From Daucus carota subsp. sativus (taxonomy: Eukaryota > Streptophyta > Magnoliopsida > Apiales > Apiaceae): DNA of 64,000 bases. The translations under genes were made by a program, and so were the position numbers. Shown here piece after piece: positions 13,216 through 24,068 of this stretch. Where the stretch lies: NCBI RefSeq assembly GCF_001625215.2, contig NC_030389.2, forward strand, positions 45,249,454-45,313,453, written 5' to 3'. Within the stretch, counting starts at the first letter, position 1. Every line of letters begins with the position of its first letter. The notes beneath the pieces were generated by a model. The model was given only the letters and a program-made list of their open reading frames with translations. It searched no databases and was not told the origin of the DNA.

Positions 13216-14575
13216 TTAAAAAGGAGCACGGGAGCTGGAACGGATTTCAATTCGGAGAACCCTTGTTGTGCTGGTAGAATTCATATGCGAGTATGTGATG
13301 ATGCCTATTGTATTGCAAGTGTTTGCAAGTTTAGGATAATATGTCAATTTTGTAGTGCGTGATTTTTTTTAGTTCAATGTATGGGTGCTTGGTGGAGCTG
13401 TCCGGACATATATCTAAAATTCCTAAAGTTTCAAAAATTTCAAAATTTATGTAGCCTTTAATTGTTTGCAAAGACTAGTATCTTGAGTAGTTAGAAAATG
13501 TATTTATTATTGTTTTGTGGGTTAATGTTTGATTATAAAAATTCAAATGCTTTCTCATGGGATTATATCATTGACCTCCTGTTCTCATATATTTACCGAG
13601 CGGAAATCTAAAGTTGTTATCCGTCTGATTTTGGAACCATGTTCACCGGTTTTATTCTTAAAATACAACTAAATACACGGAGATAAAACTTAATAAGTAA
13701 TTAATACAAAAATAAAATATGATTTTAAATAATGCCTGATATTCCCAAAGTGTCAAAAATTTCATAATAGTTGTTATCGTAATATTTTTAAATAAATAAA
13801 TATTATTCACATATAGTTTATCGTATCAAGTTTTGGGACATGAGAACATCTTTTGTAAATCTCACCACTTATTTCACAGAAAAAAATTATTGTTTAGCTT
13901 CGTCAACTTTTAGAGAACTTGGCAACTCGGTTTTAGGCAGATGCAAGTTTAATTCTGATCAGTTTATCGATTATTACTTAATCGAGTTTGAACTGTAGTT
14001 GCTATGAAGTCTTTCTATTAGTGTTTGGGGGCGGCGGCTTAGCTGTATTGTGGTTTTTTCTGTTTGTTTGGTACTTCACTTCACTGTTGGTTTTGTTTTC
14101 ATGCACTTCAACTTTACTTGGTTCTGACCTTCTTGTGTAGTGAAATATTTGTGTTTCTATGCTTCATTGTGATCACACTTACAGGTGTTACTATCAGGCT
14201 TTGTCATTTGTCATTCATAACATTGGAATTTACATTTCGGTGAAGAACCCGAAGAAATTTATTCTTAAGCATATATTTTTCGACGAATTTTTGGATCTAC
14301 ATTTCTTGGAAGTATGTTGAGATAGTGAGCTGGCCAAGGAAAGCACACAAGGGGTTGCTTACTAATGGATGATCAAGAGTTTTGCTGAAGCTTCTCAACC
14401 TGATCATATAGCCCTTCTGCTGGCATTGAGTTATAATGCTCAGAGTTCTCGGAGAAGGGGCTATTGGGAGGTAGAAATGCTCAAGAGATGTGCTCAGTTG
14501 TTGGGACTTGTCCATTACAGTGACAGAGATTCGCGGAAGAGGAAAGAGTTGAGAAGGCCTGTTAGGGCATTGGAC
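13216..14575. other. 3' UTR of the RS-protein gene and leader of the PADRE gene
   Basis: AT-rich spacer without convincing coding sequence. The reading frame of the following PADRE gene stays open upstream to an ATG at 14369, but the 69 residues this would add have no family-like features, so I treat 14369-14575 as probable 5' UTR. Confidence 0.5.
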
Positions 14576-15049
14576 ATGAGCATACAGCTGAAGGATATCA
14601 CGGTTAGGATTATTCATGCAGGGGGGCGACAAGAGCTCTACAAGACTGCTATTCCTGCTTCGCGGTTGATGGAGAAGTATCCTGGAATGTGTGTGGCGAG
14701 GCCTGAGGTTTTCAAGAAGCCTCAAGAATCAATTTTGTCTGCAGAAGAGCAGCTATTGCCCGGGCAGAAATACTTCATAGTCCCGTGTACTACTGTACAG
14801 AAAGTGAAGCGAAGGCACTCATCAAAGCGGAAGGTTAAGGAACCTGAAGTGATGTTGTTGGACTCAAAAGCTGCTTCTAATGTGGATGATTATTCAGAAG
14901 AATCTGTTCGTTCATCGGACTTTTATGAATCAACATCTGATAGCAAGAAGAGTAATAAGCGGTTTGTTCCTCCCATACAGCGGTCAAAATCACTGAGGGG
15001 TTACACGTGGGAGCCGAGCCTAAGATCTGTGGAGGAGCTCTCTTCTTGA
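14576..15049 (+). CDS. PADRE (DUF4228) domain protein
   Basis: Single-exon gene of 157 aa when started at the ATG at 14576, where the typical family N terminus begins (MSIQLKDITVRIIHAGG). The PADRE core follows: a region with the sequence ASRLMEKYPGMCVARPEVF, then the LLPGQKYFIVP segment, and a Ser/Lys-rich disordered tail ending KSLRGYTWEPSLRS. PADRE genes are plant-specific and often respond to pathogens; their biochemical role is unknown. An in-frame ATG at 14369 would give 226 aa, but the added sequence is atypical. Function beyond the domain assignment cannot be read from the sequence. Confidence 0.8.
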   Translation: MSIQLKDITVRIIHAGGRQELYKTAIPASRLMEKYPGMCVARPEVFKKPQESILSAEEQLLPGQKYFIVPCTTVQKVKRRHSSKRKVKEPEVMLLDSKAASNVDDYSEESVRSSDFYESTSDSKKSNKRFVPPIQRSKSLRGYTWEPSLRSVEELSS

Positions 15050-17604
15050 TCATAAGCCTTTCCTTGATGCATTTGAAGAGCTACATTCTTCTTTACCTCT
15101 TTGTATTGTAAGAATAGTTGTATTGTCTGGTATGATTTTAAGAATAGCTCCCATAGGCCATACTCTGTACTCAACTTCTGTTCAGTCCTCTTAGCTAAAG
15201 ATTTTGCATGGTTGGAAATTCTCCTGTATCATATGGTTGTATCAAGGATCCGAACTCCCGTGGGGTCAATTTGCTTGTGTTTTTAAATTTCTGTAATTGA
15301 TCTTCACCATTGCTAGCTTCAATGCTAGCAGAGCAATATGAATTGGCTGAAAAATCGATATTAGCTTGTGTAATTTTACTATGCAAAAGACTCCAAGATT
15401 CCTGCATCATCATGTTTAGAAAATTCGATAGAAGAGTCTTTCTAGGGTTTAAACCCGTGACACTGACCGATAGCAAGTGGACACTTAGTTATCGTCAAAC
15501 TCATTAAGCGATAAAAATGACATATTTCTTGTATCAGTTACATTACATACTTGATTTACTTTTAGAGAATCTCAGATGGAATATTGATACATTCCTTCTT
15601 CCATATTCACAGTTCCGGTCCCCATATGCCTAAATCTTCCACCTCTGTGTAGCAAATTATCATCCATATGAAATTAAAACTTCAAAATTCAAACTGGAAA
15701 TTAGTCGGCACTAAAATCCAACAGTGAATCAGTGATGTTTTATCATTACCAAAAAACTAATCATGCATGGAACTCATCCCAATGTCAAGGTCCTTTTGTA
15801 GCAGTCCCTTTCTCCCTGCCTGTGTGTCATTAGCACCCGAGTCCCATGCATTATGACTATCATAATTATGACTATCAAGTATCAAATACATAAATAAATA
15901 ATGATCCTTTGGAGGTTTGCAGCTATGCGGTGGGCTTTCAGTTTATTTTGATTTAAAAATAGGAATTTATCCGATTTTCGGAAGAAGACTCGAAATTTGA
16001 TCCAGTGTTAAATAACATATAGGATGCGCCGATCCTTCTCGGAATCTATATTTTATTTTGGGTAGATGACATGGAGAGGGTTCATATCATAAAATCACAG
16101 CCACAAACTCCATTCAATCAAATAGCAAATCATGTCGGGGTTCTGGATGTTTCGAAGTTGAGCTTTGCCAAATTATATGAACTATCCAATGTTCTCCAGA
16201 CATGTCTTGTACAAGACCAAACAGTTTGGTACAATACAACTCATCACCATTCATCATTCTATTTCCCACCACATACCCGTTCCTACTCCAATAAGATGAG
16301 CATAACGTGACAATAATAATCGGTTAAAAATGCCGTTCAATAAAAACCTGGAGTTTTTCCGTGTTCAGGGCCGGATTTAGGATTCAAACTCAGGAGCACC
16401 AAGCAAATTTTCTAAAAGCACTCATATATATTTTAAATTTTGTGGGTCATCTCTATAATTTTGTAAAATTTAGAATCGTAAAAAAATGTCAAATTTTATT
16501 TAAGGGAGGACACATCTCCGTGCCTCTTGCTAGATTCGTCGCTGCTTGCGTAACGCTAGGAAATTTTTGTGGTTTTGAATAGACACTGGTGCCTACACGG
16601 CAAGGCCCTGACGTGGAGGCGAATGAAGTGTAGCTTTCATAAGGAGTTCTACTGCAAGAATTTGAAAATTGATCGAGACAAGTGAGCAATAAGAATGCGG
16701 CTAGTCTAATTACGATGAAAAAACCAATAAATTGAACCTTTTCTAACATATCAGTCCAGACAGCGACTCAATCAGTTGAAAAATGCAGGCAGATGTTTGG
16801 GGTAATTTACGCGAAGGACTCTCTTTAGCGGAATATAATTTTTTAACAATGTAGCGTGAAAAATTAGACGTCGTGAGGCATGGAATAAATCGGATTACCT
16901 GAATAAGCCGATAAGGTTACAGTTCTTATGTTTCAGGCAAGACTGCGGTACATGTAATTTTAGTATGAATGCTTACAGACATGAATCACAAGAATCAAGT
17001 GCAATAGCGCCAATAGGACAAGTTTGACGTTAATATTGCAGGTAGAATCTGTGATGTAGTACGATGAGGATTCGACAAAAGATACACGTAGAGGAATGTA
17101 GAGCAAGGTTGGGTAAACCGTGTAAATGTCGTGTTTTAAGCACCCGGACCAAGATGATAAAAATTATTCTTTTCCTCTTTATTCTTGGGATGAAGGCAAT
17201 GCAACTGAGCCGAGGATAAATGGAATATCCACAAGTGTAATTCTATTGGCATTTGGCAATCAGATAGAATAATACATTCTATACAAAAATGTAGGTTGGA
17301 GGATTCGAGCTCGTGAGTTTGTGAGCTTCTAGACAGTGGCAGAACCAAGAATAAGAGACACTTGGGATAAAATAATAAGAAGTTAAATATTAAAGGCTAT
17401 TTGGGATTCAAAATCAAATTTATATTAGGTTAGTCGAGACTGTAGCCTAGATTGACGTGTTGGTTCTGTCCGGTTTCAAGATAAGCGAGAAACTCAGTTA
17501 AGCTTTCTCGAGAAATAGAGGCGACAACAATTGTGCAATAACACCAGATGCGGAATATGTACAGAACATTTGATCACATTATATTGAGGATGAAAAATGT
17601 TCTA
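15050..17604. other. Intergenic spacer without recognised genes
   Basis: AT-rich sequence with only short unsupported ORFs (for example 16071-16310, 79 codons with no family resemblance). It includes the candidate hAT-like repeat listed at 16366-16610; otherwise I see nothing in it. Confidence 0.6.
16366..16610. repeat. Candidate short hAT-like element remnant
   Basis: A 245-bp segment begins CAGGGCCGGATTTAGG and ends GGCAAGGCCCTG, giving an 8-bp terminal inverted repeat (CAGGGCC-type) of the kind common in plant hAT elements. The expected 8-bp target duplication is not clean (TCCGTGTT against ACGTGGAG), so it may be old or misjudged. Confidence 0.4.
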
Positions 17605-17864
17605 CTCCCTCCGTTTCAAATTACATGTCCACTTTAAAAAAATCACTTAGTTTAAGAAAAGTGGATTGTGGGAAAAAAGAGGTGTATTAAGTCATTAATT
17701 GAACATAATATGTGGTGTATGGTTGATCTTGGAAATAGAAGTTAGTAATATGTGATGGAGAGTTGATTTGGGAAATATAAATTTACATTGAAAGTTGAAG
17801 TGGACAAGTATTTTGAAACAAATTTTTTTTTCTAAAGTGGACATGTATTTTGAAACGGAGGGAG
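17605..17864. mobile_element. Stowaway (Tc1/mariner) MITE upstream of the PB1 gene
   Basis: A 260-bp element with the classic terminus CTCCCTCCGTTTCAAATTAC at the left. Its inverse at the right (TTTTGAAACGGAGGGAG) is flanked by TA on both sides (17603-17604 and 17865-17866). The inner arms also pair (ATGTCCACTTT and AAAGTGGACAT). There is no coding capacity. The right end lies about 68 bp upstream of the TATA box of the next gene. Confidence 0.9.
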
Positions 17865-17931
17865 TACATATTTACGACGCAACACAGAATAAATCATTTT
17901 TAAAAAAAATGAAAAAGTGTTAAGGAAACAC

Positions 17932-17939
17932 TATAAATA
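17932..17939 (+). promoter_or_regulatory. TATA box of the PB1 gene
   Basis: TATAAATA lies 57 bp before the start codon at 17996, a normal plant core-promoter position that leaves a leader of roughly 25-35 nt. Confidence 0.65.
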
Positions 17940-17995
17940 GGAGTATGAATGTATGATGGCAAGTTAAACGTAGCCAATTCACTTCTAAAGCAATC

Positions 17996-18661
17996 ATGAT
18001 CGCTCCATCACTCAACACTCAAGCTCTCAACCTCAAGTTCCTCTGCAGCTACGGAGGCAAAATCCTCCCTCGTTATCCAGATGGCAAGCTCCGTTATCAT
18101 GGTGGTCATACTCGCGTCCTCTCTGTCCATCGCTCCATCTCATTCTCAGGTCCATAAATCATTTCATTCTCCCTAACCAAATAATTTATTTAATTTTTCT
18201 CTGCATTCCCTGAATATGTAATCTATTTTCTAGAGCTATTGGTGAAGCTGGGAGAGTTATGTGGAGCTAGCGTGAGTCTGCGGTGTCAGCTGCCTACTGA
18301 AGACCTAGATGCCTTAGTCTCCATAAAATCCGACGAAGATCTCTTCAATTTAATTGAAGAATATGAACAATCTGAGATAGTGAAGATCAGAGCATTCCTA
18401 GCGCTTCCTAAAAACACATCTCCACCAATCTCAAATGCCTCTACCTCGCCTAAATCTCCGTTAAATTCTCCTGCAGCTGCAAATTGGAAGCACTGTAATT
18501 CCAGGTTTTCGCCTATAGTTTCTACTGATCAAATTTATCATAATTCGAGGCAGGCAGGATATGCTTTGCTGCGCAAGAAGTCTGCTGGAAAAGTACCGTG
18601 CTATGCAAATGGAAATTCTACGCGAGCTCAGCTCATCTGTAATACTAATCACTGGCAATAA
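17996..18661 (+). CDS. PB1 (octicosapeptide/Phox/Bem1p) domain protein
   Basis: Two exons, 17996-18149 and 18234-18661, encode 193 aa. The PB1 fold is recognisable from the start: LKFLCSYGGKILPRYPDGKL, then the HGGHTRVLSVHRSISF segment at the end of exon 1. The helical and acidic part (LDALVSIKSDEDLFNLIEEY) is in exon 2. The rest is Ser/Pro/Asn-rich and disordered. PB1 domains mediate protein-protein contacts; the DEDLFNLIEEYE stretch fits the acidic OPCA-type face. No kinase or other catalytic domain is attached, so this belongs to the small single-domain group recalled as At1g70640-like. The start is supported by the TATA box 57 bp upstream. Confidence 0.88.
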
Positions 18662-19194
18662 CACCCACAATTTCAATACCAATCAGCAATTTGTTCAAAT
18701 TGCTGATATTGATAGATTAGCGTGTGCTTAGGTAGGACGGAATTTGGTCCTTGATTGTAGAGGGTGTCAAGTGATCAGTTCTCCTAAAATCTCGAGAAGC
18801 TGGGAGAACGTGGTATCTTAACATAGGGAGGAAAGAACCAAACTCAGGATGATCTCTTCTAGCCTGACACCCTTGAGAATAACTAAATTCATCCCCATAC
18901 AATTAGTATCGAATGAATAATAGTAAATTTAACTTTTATTTTGTCAAAATAAAAAATAAAAAAATTTAACTTTTACAAATTATCAAACATAAGATTAAAA
19001 CAGTACAAATTCTTTGTATTAACTCCGTCACACTAAATTGATTCTTTGCTTGTTATCATGAATCTGAAAAACAAATAATTTTACGATATCTAACTAAAAG
19101 AACGTGTCTTAGAAACACGACCTGGCTAAAAATGATAGGATCGTATAGTTTTGCTCTTGTTTCTCTGCCTATCGATCTTTGACTCCACTTGTGA

Positions 19195-19320
19195 ATTTAG
19201 ATTGCCCTGGCCCAGTAAGTCATTTTGGGCCTCCATTTGTATCTAGAACTAGAAGTGTAAATCTAGATTGCCCTGGCCCAGTAAGACATTTTGGGCCTTC
19301 GTTTGAATTCGCATTGTCAA
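19195..19320. repeat. 66-bp tandem duplication
   Basis: The segment containing ATTGCCCTGGCCCAGTAAG and TTTTGGGCC is present at about 19201 and again at about 19267, with only a few differences. It sits in intergenic sequence. Confidence 0.75.
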
Positions 19321-19544
19321 TTTCCATTTTTAGGAATATCGCGTGATCTTTTTATCAATTATTTGATTAATTCTCAAAAAAAAGTTTTCATTTCTTAATT
19401 CATCAAATTATATTTCTACAAATAAAACTTTCCAAAATATAATGATTTATATAAATATATCATAATTGTAAAAATCGGAATCGGAACTAATTGAACTGAA
19501 CTACCGATTCAGAATTTATTAAAAAAAATATGATAAATGTGGAA

Positions 19545-19735
19545 TTTTTTTTTTTTTTTAACGTAGGAACCCGCAGCCGCTACCCTTCGGGTGCGCACTG
19601 GGTAAACCCACGAGCTCACGCAATAGCCTGCAAACTACGTGAACCAAGGTAAACCGCACCTAAGCGCGACAGGCTCTGATCCAGGAGGCATAATCACAAA
19701 TTCTGCTCTCTTCGGGAGTCGAAAATGAGATTGAA
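19545..19735 (-). mobile_element. Au-SINE-like retroposon
   Basis: Read on the minus strand the segment ends GGGTAGCGGCTGCGGGTTCC, then TACGTT and a poly(A) tract (plus-strand T run at about 19547-19560). This is the remembered 3' signature of the angiosperm Au SINE family (GGGTTTACCC, then GCGCACCCGAAGGGTAGC). The 5' part is diverged and I cannot place confident box A and box B promoter elements, so the left (5') boundary near 19735 is approximate. Confidence 0.6.
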
Positions 19736-19797
19736 ATATTCGGCTTTTTAGTTAACTTGAATCATCGACTTCTTGGAAGTACCAAGAAGGGGAGATC

Positions 19798-19846
19798 AAA
19801 GTGACTGTATTATTATTATTTTTTGAAAAAAAGTGACTGTATTATT
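19798..19846 (-). mobile_element. Tail-only retroinsertion with 17-bp target duplication
   Basis: AAAGTGACTGTATTATT occurs at 19798-19814 and 19830-19846. The 15 bp between them (ATTATTTTTTGAAAA) read TTTTC followed by an A-rich run on the minus strand. The structure matches the insertions at 7323 and 20422. Confidence 0.55.
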
Positions 19847-20421
19847 GAATGACAGAAATGGAATACTATGCTAATTACAAGGTGACAGAGAGTAATCCAA
19901 ATCACTCAACATGTACCTAAAACGTACTGTTCCTGTTTTTTCTTTGCGAATATGATCAAACACCCAACGTTATATTTAATCTTCATCTGATACTGATAAG
20001 ATACTGCACAATCGTCTGATTTTCTATCCAGCTAGACCACATGAAAAATCATGTTACCTTGCACAAATCCACATTTATATTTTGGTTTAAATGTTAAACT
20101 TACATGCTTTACAAATTAGTATCTGTTCACGAGGATTGAAAATGGTACATGAAACGATAAATGATAAGGCCTGACCACTAGGATATCTCATCGTGCTCTC
20201 TAAAGAATATTAGTAGGAAGCATTAATCAAGAACTGGTCCTGGAAGATACAACTATAAAAGGCTAGCTTATTCAAGCATGTGGCTACGCATTTTTTACCA
20301 ACGTGTGAAGATTACAGACATAAGATCTCTGTATCAGTTTGTCCGAATCAGGAGTTCAGAAATATGTGTTTTCACATTGCATTGTCTCCGACTTAAGTTT
20401 AGTGCTATTGAAGGGTTATAT

Positions 20422-20468
20422 AGGTCTGTAAATGATTTAGCAAAAAAAAAAAAAAAGGTCTGTAAATG
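20422..20468 (+). mobile_element. Tail-only retroinsertion with 14-bp target duplication
   Basis: AGGTCTGTAAATGA occurs at 20422-20435 and 20455-20468, separated only by TTTAGC and a poly(A) run. This fits a retroposon copy reduced to its 3' tail. Confidence 0.65.
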
Positions 20469-20945
20469 AATTTGAGCAGGTGCAAATTCAATACACTAAA
20501 GATCTCAGATATTTCCTAGTACTCAGATTTCGGGTTTTGGTGACAAACACTAGGCAGAATTATTTCTCAAGGTATTTCCTGGATCAAAGATAGTTGATAT
20601 GCATTTGTAGACCACGACATAGAGATAAATACAGGTGACATACTGACATTCGATCTGCAGGCAAATAACATCGTATTAACTCTGTTAAAGGATTTCGTCG
20701 ATGCAAGTGGTTGCAGACTTGCAGTCATGTATCCAGAAGAAATTGATGCCCCAGACACTATTTATTTATCTTGTTAAAATAATATAATGCTATTTATTAG
20801 CAAAAATTACACTGATGATATACAGTTGATATCTGTTTACTCTAGAGATTACAACATTTTGCAAGATAAGAGAAAGGAAGAGAACAGGGAATAGTAGTTA
20901 CCATTTAGGAAACAACACCATCTATTGGAACATAATTGAATAAAT

Positions 20946-23225
20946 TTAGACTTTTTCGCTTCTATGTCTGTTAATGGACCACAACTTACTCAGCATCCTT
21001 TTGGGTCGATCAGGAAGCGCGCAGAATGCCCTGATTCTTGGTGATCTCTCAGTTTCATCTGTACAGTTTTCGTCTAAGTCTTCATCTTCAGCGAGCTTCA
21101 TTTTTAGAGTTGAAAGGTTGGACTTTGGTGTCCCGAGGACTGAGATGCTCCACTGATCATCTGCTCCCGAAGCCTTTGTTGTGACTGATGACCCCAAAGG
21201 CCTTGGTGAATCAACATGTGAATGCAGAAGTGCCTTTATATTGCTAGGAATGTTGGTCGCTTCCTGACCATTTTTAGCAGCTCGAGCCTGCTCAGTAAAG
21301 AGAACTTGCACAACTACCCTCAGCGGAAGCAACTCATTTTGTGCTGCATCACTGCAGGCTTCCGTGGACAACTTCTGGCAGTCCAGAACTCTGCAAAGAC
21401 GCTTTCTTTCACTCTTGTTGAGTTCAGGGTGTCCCTGGATGTTCCACAGATGATAAATTTAGTGTGCATTCTAGTATACATATTTTCATGCAATTTAAAA
21501 GAAAATAACTGTGACATGTACTCTAACTGATGCTAGTTCGTCTATTGATTATTCACATTTTTATGATTAAGGTATGTTTTCAATAAAAACACGGTAAAAT
21601 TAATAAGATATCTTGGTACAAATGAAATGACCGTGTTTACTGGATATATCAAATTGGATGAGGTGTACCTTCAAATAGATGTCAATAGCTTTGTATAGAC
21701 CATCATGTTTAGGCCTTGAAAATGCAGGAAGAGCCTCAGCAATTTGTAGAAATTTTGCAAGGGGCAATTGTTTTTCCCAAGCTACCACTTGAAGGTAGCC
21801 ATCCACGAGTTTTGACACTTTCAGTTTAGAGCTATGAGATGCTGAAGATGACCTCCTGCTCTCCTGAAACTCAAAATCTATATTCTCAGCTGAACGCGAC
21901 CTTTGTCTTTGAAAATCCCCTTCGGCTCTTGAAGGGCTAGTTGTTGGGCTCTGACCCTGTAACATGAACTGCTCTAGTATTGTGATGACTATGTCAACAT
22001 CATATTTTGTGTCTTGATTGCGAGACGAGCTGGGAATCAAAAAATCACTGACTGTTGCTTCCTCTAACTGAACTGCAATCCTTCTTGCTAGTTCCATTTT
22101 TGATGAGAAAGACGCTTCAAGGATATTCGCTGCTTTCAAAAGTTTAAGTAGGAAGCTACAAGAAACCGCACTTCTGTCTACTGGTAGTAAGCTAATTATT
22201 GATTCCAATAGAAATCTATGTTTTGAGCTTACCTCATTAGCATCTGACTTAAGATCAGTCTCAACTTGCTTATCAGCATCCAAGTGTTTTGATATGTTTG
22301 GTAGACGTCGAGATGCATAAATCCTCAATGCATCACCAATAAGGCTAGAAGGAACCTTTCTTTTGGATTTAATGGCTATCATTGTTCTCCAATAAAGGTC
22401 TATGCCCAAGTCTGCAACGTCATCGGCCCACCATCCCTTGGTTACATGTTTAGATGGCTGACTCTCTGCAACATTACAGGACTGAGTATTATCTCTACTT
22501 CTTCTTGCTTGCGGCACCTTTGAGGGTTGGGAAAGAACTTTTAAAGCAATAGCTTCAATGCATCTGCTAGTAATACTGAGGTCTTCTGCCCATGAAGGGT
22601 ACGCTTTGGTGCTTTGTAAGGTCACAACCGAGTCCTTCCAACCATGAAGAACACAAGAATTTAGGAAAACCTCTAGCTTATAGATCAAATTTCCCTTCTC
22701 TACATCCTCAGTCATCTGAAGATACTCAGCAGCCAATCGAGCTGATACAATATTGTACGCACTGAGTGTAATTGTAATCCCATAGCAGAATTTAGCACAT
22801 AATTCAAAAGCCTCAACTCCACCTGGGAATTCAGGGAGTTGGACTATTTGGCATGGCGACGATTCAGGTGAGTCAGAGCACAGCTTCTGAAGGCGCAAAC
22901 ACTTGGTCAACAGCGGAAACTGTGACAACAATCAAGAAAACACAATTATTTTCATCACAACTAAATCAGACTCATAAGGAAAGAAAAGGCCTTCACCAAA
23001 ATGCTCACCTTGTGCAGAAAATATCTCGTTCCCTTTACTTGTATCAGAAGATCACAAGAAACCTCTGAGGAGATTGACCTGCAGTATCAACAAGCAAAAA
23101 AGACCTAAATTCATCCCCTCACATAAAACAAATAAGATATCTAAAAAGGTATAATCTCATTCTTACCTCACAGACTCATTAGTACAGAAAGTATCCGGCC
23201 TAGAACCAAGTTTCATAAATTTCAT
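20946..23225 (-). CDS. NPH3/BTB-POZ phototropic-responsive family protein (At1g67900-like)
   Basis: Four minus-strand exons, 23167-23225, 23009-23078, 21669-22919 and 20946-21434, encode 622 aa, close to the remembered length of At1g67900. The N terminus [13 protein letters not shown] is typical of the subgroup. The BTB domain spans roughly residues 29-130 ([20 protein letters not shown], then [20 protein letters not shown]). The NPH3 domain follows, with [20 protein letters not shown], the conserved [15 protein letters not shown] block, DVDIV, and [12 protein letters not shown]; the domain continues across the last intron into [14 protein letters not shown]. The tail ends with a basic Ser-rich region. 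These proteins are plasma-membrane-associated adaptors in phototropin/auxin signalling and putative CUL3 substrate receptors; a specific target cannot be inferred. Its upstream side faces the mobile-element island. Confidence 0.93.
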
Positions 23226-24068
23226 CTCTGCTTCAGTTTTCGCGTTCTCAATTATCTGCAACCATATCAAGGCCAGATTAAACGATTTCGATATGTCTGG
23301 AAACTGATATAAAATATACCAGGGCTTCTATCAGCAGTGAAGTTCAAGAAATTCTGATATGGGTATTTTCAGAAGGATATGGTAACAATTTATAACAATA
23401 ATGGGCAGACTGACAGTTAACCAAGAAGATCAAACAATCCAAAACAAAGTGTCATGTCAATCTAATTATATACCCCATTTGATACAGACATGCATACATG
23501 AATTATAGGCATGCAATCACATCAAGAATTCAAGATCACTATGAATCTAAACCAGAAAAACCCATAAAAATAATTTTCATATCTTTTATTAAATTAAAAT
23601 TGAAAAGTTGAAACTTTATTGAAAACAAATGCTCACCAACCATGAACCACTCCTGTGAAATTGTACACTGCCTAATTTATAATAAATAGCAACCTGTAAT
23701 ATTTTATGAGGTGTGGACTGGGGTGAGTTAGCACACTGCTGTACTGTTTAGGTTAGCTTAAGGTTCCATGCCAGCTTTGGCAAGGAGTTACAGACAGGCA
23801 ATGCACACGTGCTTTAGCTGCGCCCACTTGGTCTGCTTACATGCAAGTTACTCGGGACTCCGGGTTCTAGAGGCTTTACCAGAATCATATTTTAAACGAA
23901 CGTGGTGGGCTTTTAATCAAATTACATGAATTACTCACTGCTTTAGATAAAATTCTAAATTTCTTCATGAATCAGGGGAAGGCTTACTAAGGGGCAGCAA
24001 GTATTAATAAAAAGGCATCCAAAAAGTTGTGAAAAATTATTTAGCCCAAGAAAATCATCAATCATCAG
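23226..24068. other. Upstream region of the NPH3 gene
   Basis: Probable 5' UTR, possible leader intron and promoter of the NPH3 gene. I see no other feature before the Helitron-like end at 24069. Confidence 0.5.

Larger units (their letters stand above)
18662..20945. other. Spacer between convergent PB1 and NPH3 genes
   Basis: No credible gene. It contains a 66-bp tandem duplication (19195-19320), an Au-SINE-like insertion (about 19545-19735) and two tail-only insertions (19798-19846 and 20422-20468). The remainder is AT-rich sequence in which I see nothing. Confidence 0.6.

Noticed and set aside
14369..14575. 69-residue N-terminal extension of the PADRE protein
   Set aside because: The family normally starts at the point corresponding to MSIQLKD; the extension has no recognisable features, so it is treated as 5' UTR, with some doubt.
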